Source of the DNA: Clostridia bacterium
GTDB taxonomy: Bacteria > Bacillota > Clostridia > Christensenellales > CAG-138
Assembly (NCBI GenBank): GCA_017524445.1
Contig: JAFXVP010000008.1
Coordinates: 23,654 to 87,653 of the forward strand
Length of the DNA stretch: 64,000 nt
Reading direction: 5' to 3'
Every line of letters starts with the position of its first letter. The first letter of the stretch is position 1. This document shows, piece after piece, positions 24,228 through 31,078 of this stretch. The notes beneath the pieces are model-generated. The model had not been told where the DNA came from. It saw only the letters and a list, made by a program, of their open reading frames with translations, and did no database searches. A program made the translations under genes and the position numbers.

Positions 24228-25267
24228 AACGGTCGATCCCCATTCTGCTTCTCCTTGCCGTGCTGTTTTTATGCGCCTGCGGCGGACAGCCTGCAGACGT
24301 AACGCCTTCGCCTGCGGCTGTCGCAACGCCGGAGATCATACCCGAGGATGTATTGGTCTACATCTCTCCGGTCCCGACCGATACGCCCGAGCCGCCGACG
24401 CCTACGCCCGAGCCGACGCCCACGCCCGAGCCGACGCCGACGCCGACCCCTCCCCCCACGCCGGAGCCGGAAGGCTTGATCGGATGGAGTACAGGCGGAT
24501 TCGTCCCGCGGGAAGAACAGTTTATCACCGAGACGGAATATGCCGGAGAGAACCTGCATTTTACTGTCTCCACGATCTCCGACGATGAGATGTTCAACCA
24601 TGCTCTGACTTACTACGTCACCGATATTTATCTGCGCGATATCCGATGCCTTCGCACGGCTGCGGCAAAGGATTTCAAGTCCTCGAGACGCGACTCCGTT
24701 GCCAGGATCGCTGCGCGTGAAGGCGCGCTTCTGGCGATCTCGGGCGATATGTTCAACGCGCATACGCACCGTCTTGTGATCCGCAACGGCGTGTCGTACG
24801 ACACGATCGCATACAGTAACTGGGAGGTCTGTTTTCTGTATACGGACGGCACGATGGAGCCGATGACCGTAGACGAATATAAGCAGAACGGACCGAGTAA
24901 GGAAGTCTGGCAGGCATGGCAATTCGGCCCTTCCCTTCTTGACGCGGACGGGCATGCGCTTAAAAAATTTACGAACTCAAATATCAAGCCGCAGAACCCG
25001 CGCTGCGTGATCGGATATTACGAGCCGGGGCATTATTGCTTCGTCACCGTTGACGGCAGGCAGAAGAATTCCAGAGGGCTCGAGCTTGTTGAGCTTGCAA
25101 AGCTCATGGAAACGCTCGGCTGCAAGGCGGCGTTCAATCTTGACGGCGGCGGATCCGCATCCCTCTATTGGAACGGCGGCATCTACAATAAGCCAAGCAA
25201 CGGTGACCGCGACATGTCGGATATCGTCTACCTGATCGATTACGTCGCCGACGAAACCACCCCTTAA
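24224..25267 (+). CDS. Phosphodiester glycosidase family lipoprotein (copy 2)
   Basis: A 347-residue paralogue of the preceding protein, but with a lipoprotein signal (LFLCAC, lipobox Cys19) instead of a transmembrane anchor. Residues about 45-85 form a Pro-Thr-Glu linker with PTPEP repeats. The catalytic domain shares WQAWQFGPSLL, CVIGYYEPGHYCFVTVDGRQ and AFNLDGGGSASLYW with copy 1, so the pair arose by tandem duplication. It ends the mntP operon at a strong terminator. Confidence 0.85.
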   Translation: MKRSIPILLLLAVLFLCACGGQPADVTPSPAAVATPEIIPEDVLVYISPVPTDTPEPPTPTPEPTPTPEPTPTPTPPPTPEPEGLIGWSTGGFVPREEQFITETEYAGENLHFTVSTISDDEMFNHALTYYVTDIYLRDIRCLRTAAAKDFKSSRRDSVARIAAREGALLAISGDMFNAHTHRLVIRNGVSYDTIAYSNWEVCFLYTDGTMEPMTVDEYKQNGPSKEVWQAWQFGPSLLDADGHALKKFTNSNIKPQNPRCVIGYYEPGHYCFVTVDGRQKNSRGLELVELAKLMETLGCKAAFNLDGGGSASLYWNGGIYNKPSNGDRDMSDIVYLIDYVADETTP

Positions 25268-25272
25268 CAAAC

Positions 25273-25310
25273 AACAGCGGCAGTTCTTTAACCAAACTGC
25301 CGCTGTTTCT
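25273..25310. terminator. Bidirectional terminator
   Basis: A 13-bp perfect stem AACAGCGGCAGTT/AACTGCCGCTGTT with a 9-base loop lies between the convergent glycosidase lipoprotein and GNAT genes. T-runs are modest on both sides. Confidence 0.75.
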
Positions 25311-25777
25311 TATATCCGCATCTCCATATATCTTCGATAGGTCGTAAAGCCGACCGCCTCATAGAACGCAAGCGCATCGCCGTTGAATTCCCACATGTTG
25401 AGTTCGATCCGGTCGAAGCCCTGCGTTTTTGCATATGATCGGATGAACGCGATCATCTCCGTCGCGACGCCCGTCCTGCGTTGCGCCTCGTCCACGCAGA
25501 ACTCATCGATATCAAGAAAGTCCCGTTCAAACATAAACGGATTTTCGGGCTTACGGATATGATGCAGCACCGCAAAGCCGCAGATCACGCCTTCCCGCTC
25601 GCAAACGACGATCTTCTGATCCGGATCGTTCCATATGGTATCGATATGATCCGCAAGCTCCCGGGAAAAACCCGGTTTAAAGATATCCGGCCTTCCGTTC
25701 ACATGCAGATCATTCACCTGTTTTCTGAGCTCATTCACGCGCTCCGATTCCGTTTCCCGTGCAAATCGAACCGTCAT
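25310..25777 (-). CDS. GNAT family N-acetyltransferase
   Basis: A 155-residue GNAT fold enzyme that would transfer an acetyl group from acetyl-CoA. The acetyl-CoA-binding region is EFCVDEAQRRTGVATEMIAF (Q/RxxGxG/A type) and the C-terminal part is NGDALAFYEAVGFTTYRRYM. The substrate cannot be predicted. It stands alone. Confidence 0.85.
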   Translation of the reverse strand: MTVRFARETESERVNELRKQVNDLHVNGRPDIFKPGFSRELADHIDTIWNDPDQKIVVCEREGVICGFAVLHHIRKPENPFMFERDFLDIDEFCVDEAQRRTGVATEMIAFIRSYAKTQGFDRIELNMWEFNGDALAFYEAVGFTTYRRYMEMRI

Positions 25778-25840
25778 ACCGTTCCGCCTCTCAATCTCAT
25801 GTATTATCGACCTTGCCAGTCATAAACCGTTCGCATATGA

Positions 25841-25866
25841 AAAACCCCGGATGTTTCCGGGGTTTT
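25841..25866 (-). terminator. Terminator of the tRNA unit
   Basis: A 9-bp stem (AACCCCGGA with TCCGGGGTT, 25843-25864) with a 4-base loop and a T-run on the minus strand, starting three bases after the CCA end of tRNA-Pro. Confidence 0.85.
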
Positions 25867-25869
25867 TGC

Positions 25870-25946
25870 TGGTCGAGGCGACTGGATTTGAACCAGCGGC
25901 CTTTTGGTCCCGAACCAAACGCGCTACCAAACTGCGCTACGCCTCG
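25870..25946 (-). tRNA. tRNA-Pro (anticodon CGG)
   Basis: A 77-nt cloverleaf: acceptor CGAGGCG/CGCCTCG, D-arm AGCGCAGTTTGGTAGCGC, anticodon arm TTTGG-TTCGGGA-CCAAA, T-arm GCTGG-TTCAAAT-CCAGT and an encoded CCA end. Confidence 0.95.
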
Positions 25947-25949
25947 ACA

Positions 25950-26025
25950 TGGAGCCAAAGAGGGGACTCGGACCCCTGACCTACGCATTACGAGTGCGTC
26001 GCTCTACCGACTGAGCTACTTTGGC
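25950..26025 (-). tRNA. tRNA-Thr (anticodon CGT)
   Basis: A 76-nt cloverleaf: acceptor GCCAAAG/CTTTGGC, D-arm with AGCTCAGTCGGTAGAGC, anticodon arm ACGCA-CTCGTAA-TGCGT, T-loop TCCGAGT, discriminator T and encoded CCA. Three bases separate it from tRNA-Pro in the same transcript. Confidence 0.95.
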
Positions 26026-26036
26026 GGACCTTTTCT

Positions 26037-26065
26037 ATTATAGGCAAAGGCACTTATTCTGTCAA
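26037..26065 (-). promoter_or_regulatory. Consensus sigma-A promoter of the tRNA-Thr-Pro unit
   Basis: TTGACA, 17 bases, TATAAT: a perfect consensus on the minus strand, as expected for stable RNA. Confidence 0.9.
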
Positions 26066-26125
26066 GCATATTTTGTAATTTTTTCGATATATCTTTTGAA
26101 CGTTACAAAAAACGTTACGATTTAC

Positions 26126-26154
26126 GTGACAATTTCGGTTCGTTATGGTATGAT
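26126..26154 (+). promoter_or_regulatory. Sigma-A promoter with upstream AACGTTAC repeats
   Basis: GTGACA, 17 bases, TATGAT before the lipoprotein gene at 26185. Two copies of AACGTTAC (26099-26106 and 26111-26118) lie just upstream of the -35 box and could be a regulator site. Confidence 0.6.
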
Positions 26155-26184
26155 ATGACATCATATCACAGGAGAAAAAGCTCT

Positions 26185-26937
26185 ATGAAGCATAAAGTCT
26201 TTCGGGCAGCGTTTTTGTTGCTCTTTTCCATCCTTCTGATCGCCTGCGGAAAGAGCGAAAACGGCGAGCGCGCACTTGAACATTCCGACGTCTGGACGCT
26301 CGGCACGCGCTATCCGGTAAACTACAGTACCTTGAGCTACGTCGCAACATATCAGGTCAACGGCGAAACATTCTATCTCGAGGCGTCACGCAACAGCAAG
26401 GAGACCGGCATGTCCAAGTACGTGAGAGAGTCGCGTACGGAAAACGGCATCGTCTATGCGCTGTGCGAGCTCAAAGCGTCCGGCAAAAGCGATACCGTGC
26501 TCAATTCGTATTACGAATGCTATACCGGCAGCTTCCGCTACTATATCGGACGCGAAGCCGATATGTTCCGGATCGAAAGTGTTCTTTCGATGGACGATGC
26601 GATCGCGCTGATCCAAAAGCCGACTTCACCCCGATCCGGGATCATATTCTGTGACGCCGAGTGGAACGCGCAGTACCGCACCGACGCCTGCAATCTGGAG
26701 ATCCTGATCCGGCCGGATGATAAAGGCGCTTTGGTTAAGGGACTCTCCTCGACCTATGAGGCACAGACGGAGAACGGAGAAACCTTCTATACTTCTTCCA
26801 AGGGCGGCGTGATCCTTTATACGAACGGCGTACATTCCGTCGAGATCCTGCAGGCAAACCGTGCAGGTCAGTCGGCTCCGAACTATCTGACGCTGTCCGA
26901 ATGCAAAGCGATCCTTGCCATGCTCGACGCAAAGTAG
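26185..26937 (+). CDS. Hypothetical lipoprotein
   Basis: A 250-residue exported protein with a lipobox (FSILLIAC, Cys about 21). ATG 26185 has GGAGA upstream. The mature part is a mixed beta-rich domain without motifs I recognise (for example SYVATYQVNGETFYLEASRN). It lacks the PTPEP linker seen in other surface proteins here. Monocistronic, followed by a hairpin-rich 3' region and a terminator. Confidence 0.7.
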   Translation: MKHKVFRAAFLLLFSILLIACGKSENGERALEHSDVWTLGTRYPVNYSTLSYVATYQVNGETFYLEASRNSKETGMSKYVRESRTENGIVYALCELKASGKSDTVLNSYYECYTGSFRYYIGREADMFRIESVLSMDDAIALIQKPTSPRSGIIFCDAEWNAQYRTDACNLEILIRPDDKGALVKGLSSTYEAQTENGETFYTSSKGGVILYTNGVHSVEILQANRAGQSAPNYLTLSECKAILAMLDAK

Positions 26938-27036
26938 TCCCTTCCTTCGCTTGTGATCCGCACCGGTTGAAAAGCGCCCTGTTCAGGGGGCCTGACGACA
27001 GGCCGGCAATTTCATAGAATCAACGTTCATTTGAGC

Positions 27037-27060
27037 AGGAGGCGATCCGCCTCCTTTTTT
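27037..27060 (+). terminator. Rho-independent terminator
   Basis: AGGAGGCG, ATC loop, CGCCTCCT, then six T. Confidence 0.9.
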
Positions 27061-27252
27061 GTTGTATGCGGATAATCGGACCGTTTTCGTGTTATTTCTT
27101 ATATATTCGATATATCGCGTATTTATAGTGCGTTGATCGACGCAAGTATATATTGACATATTTTATCCCATTATATTTTACACCTTGTTCATAATCAGTT
27201 CAAGTATTATTCATATTTTTATCGCTCTTTTTTGGCGTTTCCTTCATAAACT

Positions 27253-27295
27253 TTCGACAATTCTGACATATTTCTCCTTTATACTCTTAGTCAGA
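27253..27295 (+). promoter_or_regulatory. Putative Spo0A-activated promoter
   Basis: A perfect Spo0A box TTCGACA (27253-27259), a -35-like CTGACA (27263-27268) and -10 TATACT (27290-27295) with a 21-base spacer. Over-long spacing with a 0A box at the -35 region is the known design of the Bacillus spoIIG promoter. The only candidate target is the 36-codon ORF at 27317. Confidence 0.45.
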
Positions 27296-27316
27296 TACAA
27301 GAAAGGAGATTTTGTG

Positions 27317-27427
27317 ATGAGTAACTTGGAAATGAAGAAATTGTATCGTCGGATCGAACGTGCTTCGCACCTTCGGTCGCATGTCTTTTACCGGAAGCTG
27401 ACTTCCCTGCTCTGCAGCTTATTTTGA
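27317..27427 (+). CDS. Small ORF, 36-residue basic peptide
   Basis: ATG 27317 follows GAAAGGAG by eight bases. The peptide begins MSNLEMKKLYRRIERASHLR and ends in a hydrophobic LTSLLCSLF. It has a plausible promoter about 22 bases upstream and a terminator 84 bases downstream, giving a complete small transcription unit. I do not recognise it. Its amphipathic basic sequence could interact with a membrane or a protein partner; that is conjecture. Confidence 0.5.
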   Translation: MSNLEMKKLYRRIERASHLRSHVFYRKLTSLLCSLF

Positions 27428-27510
27428 CCGACGCTGCTGATCCGCCGCGTGTCTTCCCCATCATCGTGCGGCGGCATGATCATTGTTCACATTCGTATTT
27501 CAAGGTATAC

Positions 27511-27540
27511 AAAAAGAAGCGGTTCGTTCCGCTTCTTTTT
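27511..27540. terminator. Bidirectional terminator
   Basis: A 12-bp perfect stem AAAAAGAAGCGG/CCGCTTCTTTTT with a 6-base loop, with T-runs in both directions. It serves the small ORF and the convergent metallophosphoesterase gene. Confidence 0.9.
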
Positions 27541-27545
27541 CGCTC

Positions 27546-28703
27546 TTATGATCCGTGTTCGATCTTCCACGGCAGCGGGAGCGTAAACTCCTCATTCTTT
27601 TCGTCGAACGGATAGTAGTCCTCCCTGTTTGCCGGATCGTCGAATCGGTTGAAATCCTCCAACAACGGCGAATACGTCAGATTGTGCATTGTTCCCTCTG
27701 CTTCATCGATCTGCATCAGGCGAAGATACCCGCCACCGCCGTCCTGCAGCGACGCCTGATAATTGAACAGCATCTGATAGACGGTACGGTCTTCCCTGCC
27801 GTCTTTGTCGTCGTCAAACGATTCCGGGAAGCAATACGCGCCGTACTTATGCCCACAAAGGACCATGTAGAGATTCGACGACTTTGCAACGACCGAGTCA
27901 TGCCATCTCTTGCCGTCCGCGGACAGCGTTAATTGTTTGGTATAGTAATCATGCAGGCACAGTACGCCGACACGCTCCGGATACTGTTTGAACACGTCCG
28001 CAACCCATTGGATCGCCTTTTTCGTCGGACCGAATCCCATATACACAAACAGATACTCCGTTTCACCGATCGTGAGAAGATCGTAATGCCCGCGGTTGTT
28101 CTCAAAGCTGCCGCCGTACCACGGTTTGTCCTTGTACCGTTTCTCACCGAAGCGCGCGCAGAACGTCTTGTATCCGATCGGATCCAGCACATCATGATTG
28201 CCCGCAAGCACGCCGTTCGGGATGTCGTCGATCATTGCCTGCGCTTTGTCCGCAACGTCCCATTCGGATTCCAGATCGGTATTGTGCACGAGATCGCCGG
28301 TATTGATGATATAAGCAAGCCGCATTTCGTCACAGTGATCGCGCAAAAACGACGTCATCGCATAGTATGTTTCCGGAAACTTTTTGGAATAATGCTGCAC
28401 GTCGCTCATCCAGGCGATCGTGTATACACCGTCCTCCGCTGCGTATCGCTGCGACGCCTGCGTCGGTTCTTCTGTGGGCTCTGCCGTCGGTTCCGCGGTC
28501 GGCTCCGCAATCGCTTGCAGCGTTGGCGGCACAGTTGCAGTCAGGATCGATTCCCTCGGCGTGACCGATGAGACGATAACGGTATCCTCCTCTTCACGCT
28601 GCGGTGCTGCGGTTTCCGTCGGCTGATCCGCGCTTTGCCCGCCGCAGCCGATCAAAAGCAGCAACACCAGCACCCAAACCAAAAACATCCGAAAATGTCT
28701 CAC
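27546..28703 (-). CDS. Metallophosphoesterase lipoprotein
   Basis: A calcineurin-like phosphoesterase. GTG 28703 follows GGAGGA by six bases, giving 385 residues; the lipobox is LLLLIGC (Cys about 20). A low-complexity linker with AEPT repeats (about 65-85) precedes the catalytic domain, whose metal motifs are SDVQHYS, NTGDLVHN, GVLAGNHDVLD and CLHDYYT. It probably acts outside the cell on a phosphodiester or phosphomonoester. The substrate is unknown. Confidence 0.85.
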   Translation of the reverse strand: MRHFRMFLVWVLVLLLLIGCGGQSADQPTETAAPQREEEDTVIVSSVTPRESILTATVPPTLQAIAEPTAEPTAEPTEEPTQASQRYAAEDGVYTIAWMSDVQHYSKKFPETYYAMTSFLRDHCDEMRLAYIINTGDLVHNTDLESEWDVADKAQAMIDDIPNGVLAGNHDVLDPIGYKTFCARFGEKRYKDKPWYGGSFENNRGHYDLLTIGETEYLFVYMGFGPTKKAIQWVADVFKQYPERVGVLCLHDYYTKQLTLSADGKRWHDSVVAKSSNLYMVLCGHKYGAYCFPESFDDDKDGREDRTVYQMLFNYQASLQDGGGGYLRLMQIDEAEGTMHNLTYSPLLEDFNRFDDPANREDYYPFDEKNEEFTLPLPWKIEHGS

Positions 28704-28824
28704 AATGCTTCCTCCGAACGAACTTTTCTGTATCGTACCACGATTGGAAAAGTCTGTCAAATCAGCACTGTCTCGTTTGAACGAATGCCGTCAGGGACAG
28801 ACTATGGTTCGGAGGTGGTTTTCT

Positions 28825-29598
28825 TTGCAGAAAGTGGAGATCACGAATCTCGACACGTCGCAGCTGCCGCGTCTTAAGCCGGAAGAAATGCGCGCGCTTC
28901 TGGAGCGCGCCAAAGCCGGCGACGCCGAAGCGCGCGAACGGTTCATCTATTCGAATCTTCGGCTTGTCCTGTCCGTTGTTCAGCGGTTTGCGGGCCGCAG
29001 CGAGCTTGCGGACGATCTGTTTCAGGTCGGATGCATCGGTCTGATCAAGTCCGTGGACGGCTTTGATCTATCGCAGAACGTGCGTTTTTCGACCTATGCC
29101 GTCCCGATGATTGCGGGAGAGATCCGGCGGCATCTGCGCGATTACAGCGCCGTGCGCGTGCCGCGTTCCATGCGCGACATGGCGTATCGTGCCATGCAGG
29201 CAAAGCTTCGCCTGACCGACACGCTTTCGCGCGAGCCGACCGTCGGTGAGATCGCAAAGGAACTCGGCGTCAAAGAATCGGAAGTCGTCTTTGCGCTTGA
29301 TGCGATCTCCGATCCCGTTTCCCTCTATGACCCGGTATTCAACGCGGACGACGATACGATGTGTGTGCTCGATCAGATCTGCGATCCGAAAGACAGCGAG
29401 GACAAGCGTATCGATGCGATCGCGCTGAAGGAAGGAATATCGCATCTCGGCGAGCGTGACCGGAAGATCCTGAATCTCCGGTATTTCGCGTGTAAAACGC
29501 AGGTCGAGGTTTCAAATGAGATCGGAATTTCGCAGGCGCAGGTCTCACGTCTGGAAAAGAGTGCGCTCCGTCAGTTGGAAAAATACGTACGGTTATGA
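28825..29598 (+). CDS. sigG: Sporulation sigma factor SigG
   Basis: Sigma-G drives late forespore transcription. The N-terminus [20 protein letters not shown] is typical of SigG. Region 2 is [13 protein letters not shown] and [20 protein letters not shown], then [19 protein letters not shown]; region 4 is [21 protein letters not shown] choose TTG 28825, nine bases after GGAGG, giving 257 residues; an in-frame ATG at 28804 would place that GGAGG inside the gene. It converges on sigE and overlaps its stop by six bases, unlike the co-directional sigE-sigG order of Bacillus. Confidence 0.95.
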   Translation: MQKVEITNLDTSQLPRLKPEEMRALLERAKAGDAEARERFIYSNLRLVLSVVQRFAGRSELADDLFQVGCIGLIKSVDGFDLSQNVRFSTYAVPMIAGEIRRHLRDYSAVRVPRSMRDMAYRAMQAKLRLTDTLSREPTVGEIAKELGVKESEVVFALDAISDPVSLYDPVFNADDDTMCVLDQICDPKDSEDKRIDAIALKEGISHLGERDRKILNLRYFACKTQVEVSNEIGISQAQVSRLEKSALRQLEKYVRL

Positions 29599-30306
29599 CT
29601 GCAGCCGTACGATCTCGCGTTTCAGCCGCTTCATGATCCGTTTTTCGAGGCGGCTGATGTAGCTCTGCGAGATGCCCATCGCGTCCGCAACCTGCTTCTG
29701 CGTGCGCATCTGCCCGTTTTTGAGTCCGAAGCGCATGTCAATGATATCCCGTTCGCGATCCGTCAGCTTTTCGAGCGCTTTTTGAAGGAGCTCGTGCTCG
29801 ACCTCGTCCTCCATATCGCGGCTGACAACGTCCGGATCGGTGCCCAGAACGTCCGACAGAAGCAGCTCATTTCCGTCCCAGTCCACGTTCAGCGGTTCGT
29901 CAAAGCTGACTTCCATCTTCAGCTTCGTCGTGCGCCTCAGATGCATCAGGATCTCGTTCTCGATACAGCGCGACGCATATGTGGCGAGTTTGATCTTCTT
30001 TTCCGACTTGAAGGTCTCGACCGCCTTGATCAGTCCGATCGTCCCGATGCTGATGAGGTCCTCCGTCTGTACGCCGGTGTTCTCGAATTTCCGCGCGAGA
30101 TAAACGACGAGACGGAGATTGTGGACGATCAGTTTGTCCTTTGCTTCCTTATCGGTCTGCGCAAGTGCGATGCACCGCGCTTCTTCCTCCGGATCGAGCG
30201 GCGGCGGCAGTCCCTCGTTTGCATGAATGTACCATAAGATATCGCGTCTGCCAACGCGCAGCCGCACGAGCAGGCGAGCCCAGATTCGATATAGCCATCC
30301 GATCAT
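29593..30306 (-). CDS. sigE: Sporulation sigma factor SigE precursor
   Basis: Pro-sigma-E becomes active in the mother cell after SpoIIGA removes its N-terminal pro-sequence. ATG 30306 follows GGAGG by seven bases, giving 237 residues. The amphipathic pro-region is [20 protein letters not shown]. Region 2 has [20 protein letters not shown] and [17 protein letters not shown]; region 4 has [18 protein letters not shown]. It lies directly after spoIIGA and shares an operon with spoIIE. Confidence 0.96.
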   Translation of the reverse strand: MIGWLYRIWARLLVRLRVGRRDILWYIHANEGLPPPLDPEEEARCIALAQTDKEAKDKLIVHNLRLVVYLARKFENTGVQTEDLISIGTIGLIKAVETFKSEKKIKLATYASRCIENEILMHLRRTTKLKMEVSFDEPLNVDWDGNELLLSDVLGTDPDVVSRDMEDEVEHELLQKALEKLTDRERDIIDMRFGLKNGQMRTQKQVADAMGISQSYISRLEKRIMKRLKREIVRLQS

Positions 30307-31078
30307 TTCTTGTCCTCCAATCATACGGTAAAAGGCATTCCGGCACGATCGCCTGCGCCTTCCCGATCGGTTCCGGCGACTGCACGCAGATGCAATCGAC
30401 CGGCATGTTTCCGAACGCGGAAAGTTTGACCGATCGCGGACGCTCTCCGTACAGTACGCCGCTGCCGGACAACTTCATAAACGGGATCGGCATAAGCGGC
30501 CGGTCAACCGCGCGATCGATCAGGATCACGGGAAGACCCGTGATCGGTTCTTTGAGCAGATTCCCGCTGTCGATCAATGCGTCCAGCCGATACGTATGTG
30601 ACGCAAGTCGAACTTCGACCTCCGTATGCATCGAACGGTTCCGACGCGTGCGCAAAAGCGTGCGAATGATCCGCGGCAGGCACAGCGCCGCAAACGCCGA
30701 AAGCAGCGCAGCTCGGACCGGAACCGTCCCGACGAGCGTTCCGTCCGCATAGACGTTGCCGCCGAACAGCAGCGTCAGGAACATAGCTGTCCCGCCCGTC
30801 AGTGCCGCGGAAAACAGCAGAAACGGCAGCGATCTCCATGCCCCGGCTTGTCTGAACAGCAAAAACGACGCCGCAAGAAAGCACGTGATCTTCAGCGGCG
30901 GCTCACGCAGTACCGTCCAGTAAAAAAGCGATAACAGCGCATAGATCGCCCCGAGCAGCGAAACGGCAACGGTCGGGAGAATGCGGATCCGCACGCCCAT
31001 CCATGCCGCCGCGATCAGATACACACAGCAATTCATCAGCGTGTTGTCGAGAAGGAACGGCTCGATCGTGATCTTCAT
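30149..31078 (-). CDS. spoIIGA: SpoIIGA aspartic protease, pro-sigma-E processing
   Basis: SpoIIGA sits in the septum and cleaves pro-sigma-E when signalled by SpoIIR. Five hydrophobic helices (about 1-145) precede a pepsin-like half-domain with the catalytic aspartate in [23 protein letters not shown] 31078 overlaps the spoIIE stop as ATGA. Family resemblance ends around QAIVPECLL near 30325, but no stop follows: the frame runs on through the sigE start for about 157 bases. The extra 50 residues read sigE in another frame and look meaningless. Either the overlap is real or a base has been lost or gained near CTTTTACC; a +1 shift gives TGA at once. Confidence 0.88.
   Translation of the reverse strand: MKITIEPFLLDNTLMNCCVYLIAAAWMGVRIRILPTVAVSLLGAIYALLSLFYWTVLREPPLKITCFLAASFLLFRQAGAWRSLPFLLFSAALTGGTAMFLTLLFGGNVYADGTLVGTVPVRAALLSAFAALCLPRIIRTLLRTRRNRSMHTEVEVRLASHTYRLDALIDSGNLLKEPITGLPVILIDRAVDRPLMPIPFMKLSGSGVLYGERPRSVKLSAFGNMPVDCICVQSPEPIGKAQAIVPECLLPYDWRTRNDRMAISNLGSPARAAARWQTRYLMVHSCKRGTAAAARSGGRSAVHRTCADR

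Larger units (their letters stand above)
26938..27316 (+). other. Intergenic region with paired hairpins and an AT-rich stretch
   Basis: No coding sequence supported. 26938-27036 holds CCCTG-TT-CAGGG and GGCCTG-ACGA-CAGGCC (26989-27004) before a terminator; this could be just the 3' untranslated region of the lipoprotein mRNA or a small RNA. 27061-27250 is strongly AT-rich, with the palindrome CGATATATCG near 27109 and an isolated TTGACA at 27153-27158 lacking a -10 box at the usual distance. Confidence 0.4.

Noticed and set aside
27153..27181. Sigma-A promoter at the isolated TTGACA
   Set aside because: The only TATATT-like box is 13 bases away, and at 17 bases there is no -10 element.
28704..28824. 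Sigma-F or sigma-G promoter before sigG
   Set aside because: Partial matches such as CAGACTA exist but no -35 element at the correct distance supports them.
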